DNA of 64,000 nucleotides from Candidatus Lambdaproteobacteria bacterium RIFOXYD2_FULL_56_26 (GTDB lineage Bacteria > SAR324 > XYD2-FULL-50-16). The stretch spans positions 1 through 64,000 of the forward strand of contig MFNF01000057.1 in assembly GCA_001783715.1 (NCBI GenBank). Direction: 5' to 3'. Both the position numbers and the translations under genes were made by a program. The notes under the pieces were generated by a model. That model was not told where the DNA came from. It saw nothing but the letters and a program-made list of their open reading frames with translations, and made no database searches. Shown here piece by piece: positions 37,514 through 45,834 of the stretch. How positions within the stretch are numbered: position 1 is the first letter of the stretch; each line of letters opens with the position of its first letter.

Positions 37514-38014
37514 ATGCCCCAAGTAGCGACCTTTCACATCGGCAACGAGATCTTTGGGGTCAACATTCTTTTGACCAAGGAGATCGGCAAGATCCAGGAA
37601 ATCACCCAGGTCCCCAATGCCCCGGAATTTGTGCTGGGGCTGATGAACCTGCGGGGCCAGATCGTGACGGTCATGGACCCAGGGGTGTTTCTCGACCAAA
37701 AAACCGGGGTGGCCGTTGAAGAACGGCGGCTGATCATCCTTAAAAACCAGTTTGAGTTGGATGAACTTTACCGCAACGACCTGATTGGCGAAATCAACAT
37801 GAGCCGGGATACCTTGGCTATCGTGATCGACCGGATCGGGGACGTGATCGACGTGGAGCCCGAGTCGATCCGGGCGACCCCACCCAACCTTGCCTCGGTC
37901 AAAAAGGAGTTTGTTGCCGGTATCATCCAACATGGGCAGAAATTGATCATTCTTTTGGACATGAGCGCCTTGGCCAAACGTTGTATCCCCCAAGCCGAAA
38001 CCCTACATTCATAA
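37514..38014 (+). CDS. cheW: CheW adaptor protein
   Basis: 166 aa, a single CheW domain. It links CheA to chemoreceptors at the membrane. 'VATFHIGNEIFGVNILLTKE', 'VLGLMNLRGQIVTVMDPG' and 'IVIDRIGDVIDVE' are family motifs. GAGAAGGAGG lies upstream of the ATG. 28 nt after cheA. No receptor gene is found nearby. Confidence 0.95.
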   Translation: MPQVATFHIGNEIFGVNILLTKEIGKIQEITQVPNAPEFVLGLMNLRGQIVTVMDPGVFLDQKTGVAVEERRLIILKNQFELDELYRNDLIGEINMSRDTLAIVIDRIGDVIDVEPESIRATPPNLASVKKEFVAGIIQHGQKLIILLDMSALAKRCIPQAETLHS

Positions 38015-38032
38015 ACCTCCAAGAAGCATTTC

Positions 38033-39082
38033 ATGACCGCTGTTAAAATCATGGTGGTGGATGATACCATCACCTACCGGCAGATCGTTTCCAAAGTCGT
38101 AGAATCCATCCCTGGGACCGAACTGGTGGCCAGTGCTTCTTCAGGCCGCACGGCCTTGATGAAGCTGGAAGGGACCAAGCCGGACCTGATCTTTTTGGAT
38201 GTGATGATGCCCGAGATGGACGGGATCGAGACCTTGCGGCAGGTCAAGCTGATCAACCCCGACGTGGCGGTGGTCATGGTCAGCGGGGTGGACAAGGAAA
38301 ACGCCAAGATCACCTTGGCTTCCCTGGAAGCGGGGGCGCTGGACTTTGTGGCCAAGCCGCAAACCAGCGGCATGGCCGAGAGCATGGAACTGCTCAAAAA
38401 TGCCCTGGAGCCGATCATCAATCTGGTCCGGGACCGGCTGGCTCCACACCGAAAGGCCGTTCCGGCACCCTCAAAGGTGCTCCCGACGGTCAAAAAATCC
38501 GACCAAAAGCCTTTTGACTTGGTGGTACTGGGGATCTCCACGGGGGGTCCCAACGCCTTGTACACCCTGTTTTCGGGGCTCAAGGGAACGGTGCCCTGTC
38601 CTTTTTTGATCGTCCAGCACATGCCGCCTCTGTTCACCCAGTCCTTGGCCGAACGGCTGGACGGGGTGACACAGATGAAGGTCAAGGAAGCCCAAGAGGG
38701 CGACCTTCTGGCTCCGGGAATGGTGTTTATCGCTCCGGGGGGTAAGCACATGGTGGTGACCCAAGGGCCAAAGGGAAACCAGGTTTCCATCTTGGACAGC
38801 CCTCCGGTCAACCACTGCAAACCGGCGGTGGACGTACTCTTTGCTTCGGTCTCCAAACTTCCTGGCCTACGGCCCTTGAGCGTAGTGATGACCGGCATGG
38901 GCCGGGACGGCACCGAAGGAGTCAAGGCCCTCAAGGGGACCGGGACCTATTGTTTGGTCCAAGACGAAGCCACCTCGGTGGTCTGGGGTATGCCCGGCAG
39001 CGTTTATGAGTCCCAGGGGGCGGACGAAGTTCTGCCGCTGGAAAAGATTGGGGCTCGGATCCTGGAATTGACCTGCACCTAA
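38033..39082 (+). CDS. cheB: Chemotaxis response regulator protein-glutamate methylesterase
   Basis: 349 aa. Receiver domain (1-125, Asp56 in 'IFLDVMMPEMDG') followed by the CheB methylesterase domain. The catalytic triad is Ser169 (LGISTGGPN), His196 (IVQHMPP) and Asp292 (GMGRDG). Demethylates receptors after phosphorylation by CheA. Complete and apparently active. 19 nt after cheW. Confidence 0.96.
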   Translation: MTAVKIMVVDDTITYRQIVSKVVESIPGTELVASASSGRTALMKLEGTKPDLIFLDVMMPEMDGIETLRQVKLINPDVAVVMVSGVDKENAKITLASLEAGALDFVAKPQTSGMAESMELLKNALEPIINLVRDRLAPHRKAVPAPSKVLPTVKKSDQKPFDLVVLGISTGGPNALYTLFSGLKGTVPCPFLIVQHMPPLFTQSLAERLDGVTQMKVKEAQEGDLLAPGMVFIAPGGKHMVVTQGPKGNQVSILDSPPVNHCKPAVDVLFASVSKLPGLRPLSVVMTGMGRDGTEGVKALKGTGTYCLVQDEATSVVWGMPGSVYESQGADEVLPLEKIGARILELTCT

Positions 39083-39101
39083 ACTTGTTCGGATTTTTGT
39101 C

Positions 39102-39950
39102 ATGGGTGCCATTGAGCCATTGACCGTTCCCGAATTCAACAAGATCCGAGACCTTTTGGTTTCGGTTTGTGGAATCGAACTGAAAGCCGACCAGGACTAT
39201 TTGGTCGAAACTAGGCTGACCGAACTGGCCAGCGAGGTGGGGGTCAAGAACTTCGGGGAACTGCACCGGGCCATCATTGCCGACCCAAAGCTCCTGCCCA
39301 AGGTGGTGGACCTGATGACCACCAACGAAACCCTTTGGTTCAGGGACACCTCTTGCTGGCTGACCCTCAAGGAAGAGATTTTACCCAAGCTGTTCGCCAA
39401 GCTGGAAGCGGGGACCCCGCAGATCCGGGTTTGGTCCGCCGCCAGCTCGACCGGCCAAGAGGGCTACAGTCTGGCCATCCTGATCGACGAAGAATCCAAA
39501 CGGATCGGCAAGCCCCAGTTGGCCAAACGATTTGAGATTTTGGGCACCGACATCTCCAACGGGGCCATTTTTTTGGCCCGCCAAGCGAGGTACGATTCCT
39601 TTACGGTCAGCCGGGGCCTTTCCGAGCAGCGCCGGGACAACTACTTCCAATTTGTCAAAAACGGCTACCAGTTGGTCGATGAGATCCGCCAAAGGGTGAA
39701 GTTTGAACACTTCAACCTGATGGAAAACTTCAAGCCCCTGGGGCGGTTTGATCTGGTTTTTTGCCGGAATGTGGCGATCTATTTTTCCAAGGCTTTTAAA
39801 GAGGAATTGTTCTCGAAGATCGGCTCGACCCTGAACCCAGGGGGGATCATGTTGCTGGGTGCCACCGAGTCTTTGTTCGCCTTGAAAACTCCCTTTGAAA
39901 ATCAATCCTTTGGGAACGGCGTGTACTACCAGCTTCGGAGTCCAACATGA
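39102..39950 (+). CDS. cheR: CheR-type receptor methyltransferase
   Basis: 282 aa, an N-terminal helical domain and a SAM-binding domain. 'TTNETLWFRDTSCW' corresponds to the usual 'TTNET.FFR'. 'VWSAASSTGQEGYSLAI' is motif I, where the usual C is replaced (A-A-S-S-T-G). 'FDLVFCRNVAIYF' and 'GGIMLLGATESLF' complete the family. Methylates receptor glutamates; its substrates must be encoded elsewhere. Overlaps the next gene by 4 nt. Confidence 0.94.
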   Translation: MGAIEPLTVPEFNKIRDLLVSVCGIELKADQDYLVETRLTELASEVGVKNFGELHRAIIADPKLLPKVVDLMTTNETLWFRDTSCWLTLKEEILPKLFAKLEAGTPQIRVWSAASSTGQEGYSLAILIDEESKRIGKPQLAKRFEILGTDISNGAIFLARQARYDSFTVSRGLSEQRRDNYFQFVKNGYQLVDEIRQRVKFEHFNLMENFKPLGRFDLVFCRNVAIYFSKAFKEELFSKIGSTLNPGGIMLLGATESLFALKTPFENQSFGNGVYYQLRSPT

Positions 39951-40333
39951 ACCAGCCCACCAAAAGAGTGTTGATCGTTGATGACAGCTCTACCTTGCGC
40001 CGGATCGTTCATGAAGCCCTCAACATCATGAATTTTGAGGTAATCGAAGCCGAGAGCGCCCAGGCGGCCTTGCTCACCTTGGAAGAGGGGGTGGTGGATC
40101 TGATCATCTTGGATTGGCACATGCCGGGGATGGATGGATACAACCTGTTTTTGAACCTACAAGGGGAGCCTCGCTTTAAGTCCATTCCGGTGATCATGTT
40201 GACCGCCGAAGACCGCAAGGACTCCATGCTGAAGGCCATCCGGGCCGGGATTCGGCATTACCTGACCAAACCTTTTACCCATGAAGACCTTTTGGCGAGG
40301 GTGGTGCAAGTCCTGAAACTGGACCAGGAATGA
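39947..40333 (+). CDS. Single-domain response regulator (CheY-like)
   Basis: 128 aa receiver. Asp12/Asp13, phospho-acceptor Asp56 ('LIILDWHMPGMDG'), Thr in 'VIMLTAED' and Lys108 ('YLTKPF') are all present. Lies between cheR and the 889-aa phosphatase/kinase gene with 4-nt overlaps on both sides, so it is the natural CheY for this CheA. It could carry phosphate to, or dock on, the downstream protein. Confidence 0.93.
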   Translation: MNQPTKRVLIVDDSSTLRRIVHEALNIMNFEVIEAESAQAALLTLEEGVVDLIILDWHMPGMDGYNLFLNLQGEPRFKSIPVIMLTAEDRKDSMLKAIRAGIRHYLTKPFTHEDLLARVVQVLKLDQE

Positions 40334-42999
40334 AGACCGCCCTGTTGAGCTTGGGAGGCGACCCGGCACCGGTGCTGGCGCTGCTCCAAGGCCGGGGCTT
40401 GGATTTGCAGGTCTTCACCGGTGTTGAGGCTTTGCTGAGCGCTGTAGCCCAAGATCCCACTCTGGAGCTGGTGCTGGTTGAAGGGGACAGCCAAACCCTG
40501 CTTTTGGACGGCTTGCCCAAGCTGCGCCGTTTCCCCTACTACCTGTACCTCGTTTATCTTGCCGACAAGACACAAGCCGACCTGGAAGGATTTTACGGTG
40601 CCGGGATCGATGAGGTTCTGCCCAAGAATTTATCCCCTTCCTTGTTTGCCGCCCGACTGGCCGCCCTCAACCGGCTTTTTGAACAACAAGCGATCCGTTC
40701 CTACCCCGACCACTCCACCGTCCACGTTTGCCCCTGTCAGACGTTGAACCTCGACACCGGGCTGAAGTTCGCCGGTGGGGACCTCTTTTTTTTCCGCACC
40801 TTGGTGGAGTTGATCGTCAGAACCGCCAAGGACCTCAAAGAGGAGATCGACACCGGCCCCCTGGACCCTTGGTACAGCCTCAACCAGAACGCCACCTCCT
40901 TGGGGGCCGAGGAATTGGCCGAATGGACCTTTGAGTTCCTGGCCCGCAAGGGGATGCGGCAAGGTCCGACCACCGCCAAACACCAAAGGATGAAGACCCG
41001 GTTCCCCAAGGTGATCCACCGGTTGGAACAGGCCTTGGGCAGTTTGAAATTGGCCGGCTATTTTGACACTGCTCCGGCCCAGGAGGAACGGGAACCCTTT
41101 TTGGGGACCCAGGTGCTCTTGGTCGAAGACATGAAACACAACCGGCTGTTGTTGCGCCGGATGTTGAGCCGCAAGGGCTGCTCGGTTACCGAAGCGATAG
41201 ACGGGGAACAGGGGCTGGCGGTGTACAAGAAACAGGCCTTTGATCTGGTGGTGATGGACATGAACATGCCGGTGATGGACGGATTTGCCGCCAGCCGGGC
41301 CATCCGGGACTTTGAACAGGCCTTGGGCCGCACCCCGGTCCCCATCTTGGCTCTGACCGCTTTGGCCATGCGGGGGGACAAGGAAAAATGTCTGGAGGCT
41401 GGTTGCACCTCCTACCTCCCCAAGCCGGTGGATGCCGAAGCCTTGTACCGGCAGATCGGCGAATTGCTGCCCCACCTCGGGGAGATCAAGGCCCGCAATG
41501 GGCCGGTGAGCCAGGGGCACCGCAGTGTGGCGCTTTACACCTGCAACCAAGTCTTCCGGTACCTTTTGACCCAAATCCTGCAAGCCTTGGAATGGGAAGT
41601 GGCGGTGGTCAAAACTGAGGCGGAACTGGTCAAGGCGGTGGAAGCGGGAACCTATTCCTTGGTCCTGGTGGACCAGGAGCAAGGCTTGGAACTGGCCTTT
41701 CTGATCCGTGACCAGTACCCGACCCAAGCCCTGACCTTGGTGAACCACCAGGACTCCTGGCGCAACACCGCCTTGGACCGGCTGGACCATGTGATCCAGT
41801 ACCCCTTTGATCCGGTCCAGGTGCAGGGGATCATCGAGTTCCACCAAAGCCGGGAAAAACAAAAAAAGCGGTTCGACGAAATCCTCGAAGATTTTAACTC
41901 CCTCAAGGCTTACAAGGGCCAAGTCAACATCCAAGAGAACGTAGCCCAAGGGGAAGGCCAGCTGGCGGTCTGGCAGAAGGCCTTCCGCAAGATCGGCGGC
42001 GATCTGGTCCTGAGCCAAAGGTTCAACCTCCACGGCAGGTTTGGGCTGATCCTGGCCGATGTTTCGGGCCACGACATCCAGTCCGCCTATACGGCCTCCT
42101 GGTTCGCCGGGCTGGTCAAGGGCAGTTGGGGGCGGCACCAGTCCCCCCTGGAGCTGCTGGTTTATCTCAACGGCTTGTTTGATGCCGACAAGCTGGAAGA
42201 GGACAAACGGTACGTTTGCGCCTTGGCCCTGCTGTGGGACCCCATGGAAAAGCGGCTGTCTTGGGCCAACGCCGGTATCCCTTCGGGGCTGATGGTTCGG
42301 GCCGACGGCCTGAGGGAGCCGCTCAACTGGCGGGGCATCCCGATCGGCATGTTCCCGGAATTGCAGATGTTCGACCACGGTGAACTGGTGCTGGAAACCG
42401 GGGACTTTTTGCTGGTGGCCACCGACGGGATCTTGGAGTTGGTGCCCAGGGAATTGATCGGCCAATTGAGCCTGAGCAGTCCCCAGCCCCAAGAGCGGCT
42501 TGATCAGGTGGTAGATTTTGTGGTTCGCTCCAGTGAGGTGACCGATGACCTAACCTTGGCGGTTTTTGAACCCAAACTGCCCAAACTGGCCCCAGGGAGC
42601 TACCGAAACAAGCTGCATTCCAATCTCCCATCGGTTTATGCAGAGGTCAAGTCGATCCGGGCCTACCTGGACGGGGCCTACCCAGAGCTGGAATTGGACT
42701 GGGCGATGGTCAGTCTGGCGATCAAGGAGGCTCTGCTCAATGCGGTCGAACATGGCAATAAAAAAAAGGAACAACTGCCGGTTTGGGTGGATGCCTGGGT
42801 GGTCGGAAACCGCTTGTGGGTACTAGTCTCCGACCAAGGCCCCGGCTTTGACTTGAGTTCTGAGAAACATAGGCTCGAACAAGAGGGGATCTTACGGATC
42901 CAGGGCCGGGGCATCCAGCTGATGGAAGCGATTGCCCAGGAAATAAGTTTTTGGGGAGGCTCGGTAAAAATGAGTTTCGGCGAGGTAGCATTTAATTGA
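40330..42999 (+). CDS. Multidomain receiver - PP2C (SpoIIE) phosphatase - HATPase regulator, HsbR/CrsR-like
   Basis: 889 aa. A degenerate receiver-like domain (1-118) lacks the acidic pair. Residues 150-240 look like an Hpt domain ('LNQNATSLGAEELAEW') with Tyr182 where the histidine should be. An intact receiver follows (260-380, Asp310, Lys365). Next come a second receiver-like domain (about 398-505, incomplete active site), a short coiled linker and a PP2C/SpoIIE phosphatase domain (about 535-745) with metal Asp577 (LADVSGHD), Asp699 (ATDG) and Asp739/740 (VTDDLTL). A RsbW-like HATPase (765-885) ends it, with Asn804 (EALLNAVEHGN) and Asp835 (SDQGPGF). The last three active units match the receiver-phosphatase-kinase plan of Pseudomonas HsbR and Shewanella CrsR, which act on a STAS protein. 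The likely target is the STAS protein at 33941. Confidence 0.9.
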   Translation: MKTALLSLGGDPAPVLALLQGRGLDLQVFTGVEALLSAVAQDPTLELVLVEGDSQTLLLDGLPKLRRFPYYLYLVYLADKTQADLEGFYGAGIDEVLPKNLSPSLFAARLAALNRLFEQQAIRSYPDHSTVHVCPCQTLNLDTGLKFAGGDLFFFRTLVELIVRTAKDLKEEIDTGPLDPWYSLNQNATSLGAEELAEWTFEFLARKGMRQGPTTAKHQRMKTRFPKVIHRLEQALGSLKLAGYFDTAPAQEEREPFLGTQVLLVEDMKHNRLLLRRMLSRKGCSVTEAIDGEQGLAVYKKQAFDLVVMDMNMPVMDGFAASRAIRDFEQALGRTPVPILALTALAMRGDKEKCLEAGCTSYLPKPVDAEALYRQIGELLPHLGEIKARNGPVSQGHRSVALYTCNQVFRYLLTQILQALEWEVAVVKTEAELVKAVEAGTYSLVLVDQEQGLELAFLIRDQYPTQALTLVNHQDSWRNTALDRLDHVIQYPFDPVQVQGIIEFHQSREKQKKRFDEILEDFNSLKAYKGQVNIQENVAQGEGQLAVWQKAFRKIGGDLVLSQRFNLHGRFGLILADVSGHDIQSAYTASWFAGLVKGSWGRHQSPLELLVYLNGLFDADKLEEDKRYVCALALLWDPMEKRLSWANAGIPSGLMVRADGLREPLNWRGIPIGMFPELQMFDHGELVLETGDFLLVATDGILELVPRELIGQLSLSSPQPQERLDQVVDFVVRSSEVTDDLTLAVFEPKLPKLAPGSYRNKLHSNLPSVYAEVKSIRAYLDGAYPELELDWAMVSLAIKEALLNAVEHGNKKKEQLPVWVDAWVVGNRLWVLVSDQGPGFDLSSEKHRLEQEGILRIQGRGIQLMEAIAQEISFWGGSVKMSFGEVAFN

Positions 43000-43048
43000 A
43001 AAGTGGGGTAGCATGGGGGGTATCACACTTGCTGTGCAGGAGATGGGC

Positions 43049-43456
43049 ATGAGAATGTTGATAGTTGATGATGATGAAATCAACCGCAAACTGTTGCAAG
43101 CCTTAGTCAAACCCTTTGGGCAAATCGACTTGGCGGAAAACGGCTTGGAGGCGGTCGCCCGGTTCAACGGGGCCCAAGAGTTGGGCGAACCTTATGAAGT
43201 GGTGTTTCTGGACATCATGATGCCCCAAATGAACGGGCACGATTGTCTCCAGAAAATCAGAGGAATTGAACTGGACCGAGGTCTGGCCAAGGGGGACGGG
43301 GCCAAGGTGGTGATGGTGACCGCTTTGGGCGATGCAAGGAACGTCATGAGCGCCTTTTCTGCCGGAGCGGAATACTACCTTGTTAAACCGATCCAACAGC
43401 GAAAGCTCTTTGAATTGATGGCCGAAATGGGCTTCCAACCCAACCCGATGACCTAG
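43049..43456 (+). CDS. Single-domain response regulator
   Basis: 135 aa receiver. Asp7-9 acidic cluster, Asp55 ('VVFLDIMMPQMNG'), Thr in 'VMVTAL' and Lys113 ('YYLVKPI') are intact. The ATG at 43049 is preferred over the in-frame ATG at 43013 because CAGGAG sits 6 nt ahead of it and the domain starts there (MRMLIVDDDE). Last gene of the STAS-che operon, 49 nt after the phosphatase/kinase gene and just before the palindromic terminator. Confidence 0.92.
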   Translation: MRMLIVDDDEINRKLLQALVKPFGQIDLAENGLEAVARFNGAQELGEPYEVVFLDIMMPQMNGHDCLQKIRGIELDRGLAKGDGAKVVMVTALGDARNVMSAFSAGAEYYLVKPIQQRKLFELMAEMGFQPNPMT

Positions 43457-43471
43457 CTTCCGGTCTCTACG

Positions 43472-43520
43472 CCCCCAAAGTAACCAGCCGGAACCCGGTT
43501 CCGGCTGGTTACTTTGGGGG
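43472..43520. terminator. 49-nt near-perfect palindrome, bidirectional terminator candidate
   Basis: Two 24-nt arms are exact reverse complements (beginning CCCCCAAAGTAACC and ending GGTTACTTTGGGGG) around a single central C. It lies between the convergent signalling operon and dapA. A short T-rich stretch (TTGCCTTTT) follows on the plus strand. The stem is unusually long and perfect for a terminator. Confidence 0.75.
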
Positions 43521-43527
43521 TTGCCTT

Positions 43528-44430
43528 TTACAGCACCAAAAAGTCCGAATCTTCCAGAACCTTGGCGGGGGTGAGTTCTCCTAGGTCCGAAAGGCCGTTT
43601 AAGATGGCTGCTCCCTTTTCCCTCATCTCTTTGCTCATTGGCACGTAAGGCAACCGAAAGACCGGCTGCACCCAGCCCAGCATAGCCAAGGCGGTGTTGA
43701 GGGCGATTGGGTTGGGCTCAGAGAAGAGCCAAGCGAACAGCGGTTGCAGGCGGCCATTGAGGGTTTCGTTTTTCCCTGCCATCAAGGTCTTCATAGCCTT
43801 GGGCAGCAGGTTGCTGGTCACAGAAATGACCCCGTGGCTGGCCCCTTCATGGCGGCTCTTGTGGGCTTCATCGTCGTTGCCAGACCAGCAGGGGATCCCT
43901 TGGGCTTCGTAGCCCGAGATCCGCTCGGTTCCGGCGCATTCCTTGAGGCCCAAAAGGTTGGGGTGCCCCTGGAGCTGGGCAATGATGCTGGGGCTGATGT
44001 CTTGCCCGGTACGGCCGGGGACGTTGTACACAATTGCCGGGCCCAGTTCGAGCAGCTTCTTGAAGTGGGCGACCATCCCCGCCGGGCTGGTTTTTCCGTA
44101 ATAGGGGTTGATCAACAAAGCGGCATCCATGCCAATGGCAAAGCCGTGTTGGGTGGCCTGGGAGGCTTCTTTGGTGTTGTTGCTGCCAGTGTTGCCTACG
44201 ACCAAAAGCCGGTCTCCAAAGCGGTGGACCGTGTGGCCGATCAGCATGACATGTTCGTCCCAGTTGAGCAGGTGGCCTTCGCCGGTGGTGCCGCCGATGA
44301 TCAGTCCATCGATTCCCGCTTCAATCTGTCGCTGGACCAAACGGTCAAAGGCGGCGAGGTCGATAGCCCCATCCCTGGAGAAGGGGGTCTTGATGGCGGT
44401 AAAAACCTGGGCTTTGGAGAATTCTTTCAT
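43528..44430 (-). CDS. dapA: 4-hydroxy-tetrahydrodipicolinate synthase
   Basis: 300 aa. It condenses pyruvate and aspartate semialdehyde in diaminopimelate/lysine synthesis. The Schiff-base lysine is Lys163 (LLGLKECAG). The proton relay includes Thr48/49 in GGTTGEG and Tyr135 in VYNVPGRT, with Arg140 beside it. All are consistent with a true DapA rather than another aldolase-family member. Monocistronic, divergent from the phoH operon; AAGGA precedes the ATG. dapE lies in the operon across the divergent promoter region. Confidence 0.93.
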   Translation of the reverse strand: MKEFSKAQVFTAIKTPFSRDGAIDLAAFDRLVQRQIEAGIDGLIIGGTTGEGHLLNWDEHVMLIGHTVHRFGDRLLVVGNTGSNNTKEASQATQHGFAIGMDAALLINPYYGKTSPAGMVAHFKKLLELGPAIVYNVPGRTGQDISPSIIAQLQGHPNLLGLKECAGTERISGYEAQGIPCWSGNDDEAHKSRHEGASHGVISVTSNLLPKAMKTLMAGKNETLNGRLQPLFAWLFSEPNPIALNTALAMLGWVQPVFRLPYVPMSKEMREKGAAILNGLSDLGELTPAKVLEDSDFLVL

Positions 44431-44438
44431 GCGAGTCC

Positions 44439-44467
44439 TTGTCGAAACGGCGTAGGAATGCTAAAAC
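44439..44467 (+). promoter_or_regulatory. Candidate promoter of the phoH-ybeY operon
   Basis: TTGTCG-17 nt-TAAAAC in the 99-bp gap between divergent dapA and phoH, about 60 nt before the phoH ATG. Pattern match only. Confidence 0.3.
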
Positions 44468-44529
44468 AGGGAGAATCCAAAGGACCGAGTCTTCCACAAA
44501 AACCATCTTTTTGTCCAGTTCAGAGGCCC

Positions 44530-45834
44530 ATGAATGAGTCGTTAACCCTTGTACTGGACACCAACGTGCTGCTCGGCGACCCGGATGCGTTGTTTGCCTA
44601 CCCCAACGCAACCTTGATCCTGCCCCTGACCGTTTTGGACGAGATGGACCAGTTCAAGAAGGAGTACAACGAACGGGGCCGCAACGCTCGGGTCTTGGCC
44701 TTATACCTCGACCAGCTCCGGGTCCAGGGCAGCCTCACCCAAGGGGTTCCGGTGGGCAACGGGGCGACCTTGCTGGTGGACCTGGAAGAGGGGCTCAAGG
44801 CCCATCCGGGCATGGACCTCAAAAAAGGCTCCAACCGGGTGCTGATGGCGACGGTGGCGATCCGGGAGCGGCTCAAGAAAAAGGTGGTCCTGGTCACCAA
44901 CGACCTGAACCTTCGGGTCCGGGCTTCCGCCTTGGGGATCCCGGTCCAAAGCCACGACGAACGGGGTCAGAAGGGGGCCGAACTCTACCAAGGCATGGCG
45001 AGGCTGGAGCCCAACGCCGAACAGACAAGGCAGCTGGAGAAGTTGGGCTACATCGAAGACGAAAAACTCAAGTATTATCCCAACCAAAATCTGGTCATCG
45101 GGCTGGGGGGGAGGGACCAATTGTTCCGGTTCCACAGCCCCAAAGGAAAGCTCAAGCGGGTCCGGCCGCTGGAAAAGGGGGTTTCGGGGCTGTTTCCCAA
45201 GAATTTGGAGCAGCTGGCCGCCTTGGACCTGTTGCTGGACGAAGAGGTCCACATCGTCACCTTGGCTGGCAAGGCGGGGACCGGCAAAACCCTGATCGCC
45301 CTGGCGGCGGCCTTGGAGTTGTTGTTCCAAGGGAGGAACTACCAAAAAATCCTGGTCTCTCGGCCCATCTTCCCCATGGGCCGGGACATGGGCTTTCTGC
45401 CCGGCGACGTGGAGGAAAAACTGGCCCCCTGGATGCAGCCGATCCGGGACAACCTGGAATACCTCGCTTCCGCCCAATCCTCCGCCGGGCCAAAGTCTCG
45501 GGGCCACGAAGGGTTGATGGAAAAGGGTCTGATCGAACTGGAACCTTTGACCTACATCCGGGGGCGCAGCATCAGCAACCGGATCATGATCGTTGACGAG
45601 GCCCAAAACCTTACCCCCCACGAATTAAAGACCATCGTCACCCGGGTGGGAGAGGGGACCAAGTTGATCTTGACCGGCGACCCCTATCAGGTGGACAATC
45701 CCTACCTCGACCCGAACTCCAACGGCCTCAGCTATCTGATCGAACGATTCCAAGACCACGCTCTGGCGGGCCATGTGACCCTGATCAGCGGGGTACGTTC
45801 TCCTTTGGCGGAGCTTGCCTCCAACATTCTTTAG
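44530..45834 (+). CDS. PIN-domain PhoH family ATPase (PhoH2/YlaK type)
   Basis: 434 aa. An N-terminal PIN nuclease domain (Asp10 in LVLDTNVLLGDP, then 'LDEMDQFKKE' and 'LVTNDLNLRVRA') is fused to a C-terminal PhoH ATPase domain with Walker A GKAGTGKTLI and Walker B 'RIMIVDEAQNL'. PhoH2 proteins have been reported as RNA helicase/RNases. The ATG at 44530 is used; the frame is open far upstream through antisense dapA sequence, which is not coding. In many bacteria the ybeY partner is PIN-less PhoL/YbeZ; here the PIN-containing form heads the operon. rsmB begins on the very next base after its stop. Confidence 0.92.
   Translation: MNESLTLVLDTNVLLGDPDALFAYPNATLILPLTVLDEMDQFKKEYNERGRNARVLALYLDQLRVQGSLTQGVPVGNGATLLVDLEEGLKAHPGMDLKKGSNRVLMATVAIRERLKKKVVLVTNDLNLRVRASALGIPVQSHDERGQKGAELYQGMARLEPNAEQTRQLEKLGYIEDEKLKYYPNQNLVIGLGGRDQLFRFHSPKGKLKRVRPLEKGVSGLFPKNLEQLAALDLLLDEEVHIVTLAGKAGTGKTLIALAAALELLFQGRNYQKILVSRPIFPMGRDMGFLPGDVEEKLAPWMQPIRDNLEYLASAQSSAGPKSRGHEGLMEKGLIELEPLTYIRGRSISNRIMIVDEAQNLTPHELKTIVTRVGEGTKLILTGDPYQVDNPYLDPNSNGLSYLIERFQDHALAGHVTLISGVRSPLAELASNIL

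Noticed and set aside
40630-42492. 620-aa minus-strand ORF within the 889-aa regulator gene
   Set aside because: The plus-strand frame has intact receiver, PP2C and HATPase motifs; the antisense product is Gln/Gly/Pro-rich noise.
43744-44529. Upstream 262-codon extension of the PhoH reading frame
   Set aside because: It runs antisense through dapA, whose own frame has all active-site residues; PIN domain begins at the ATG at 44530.
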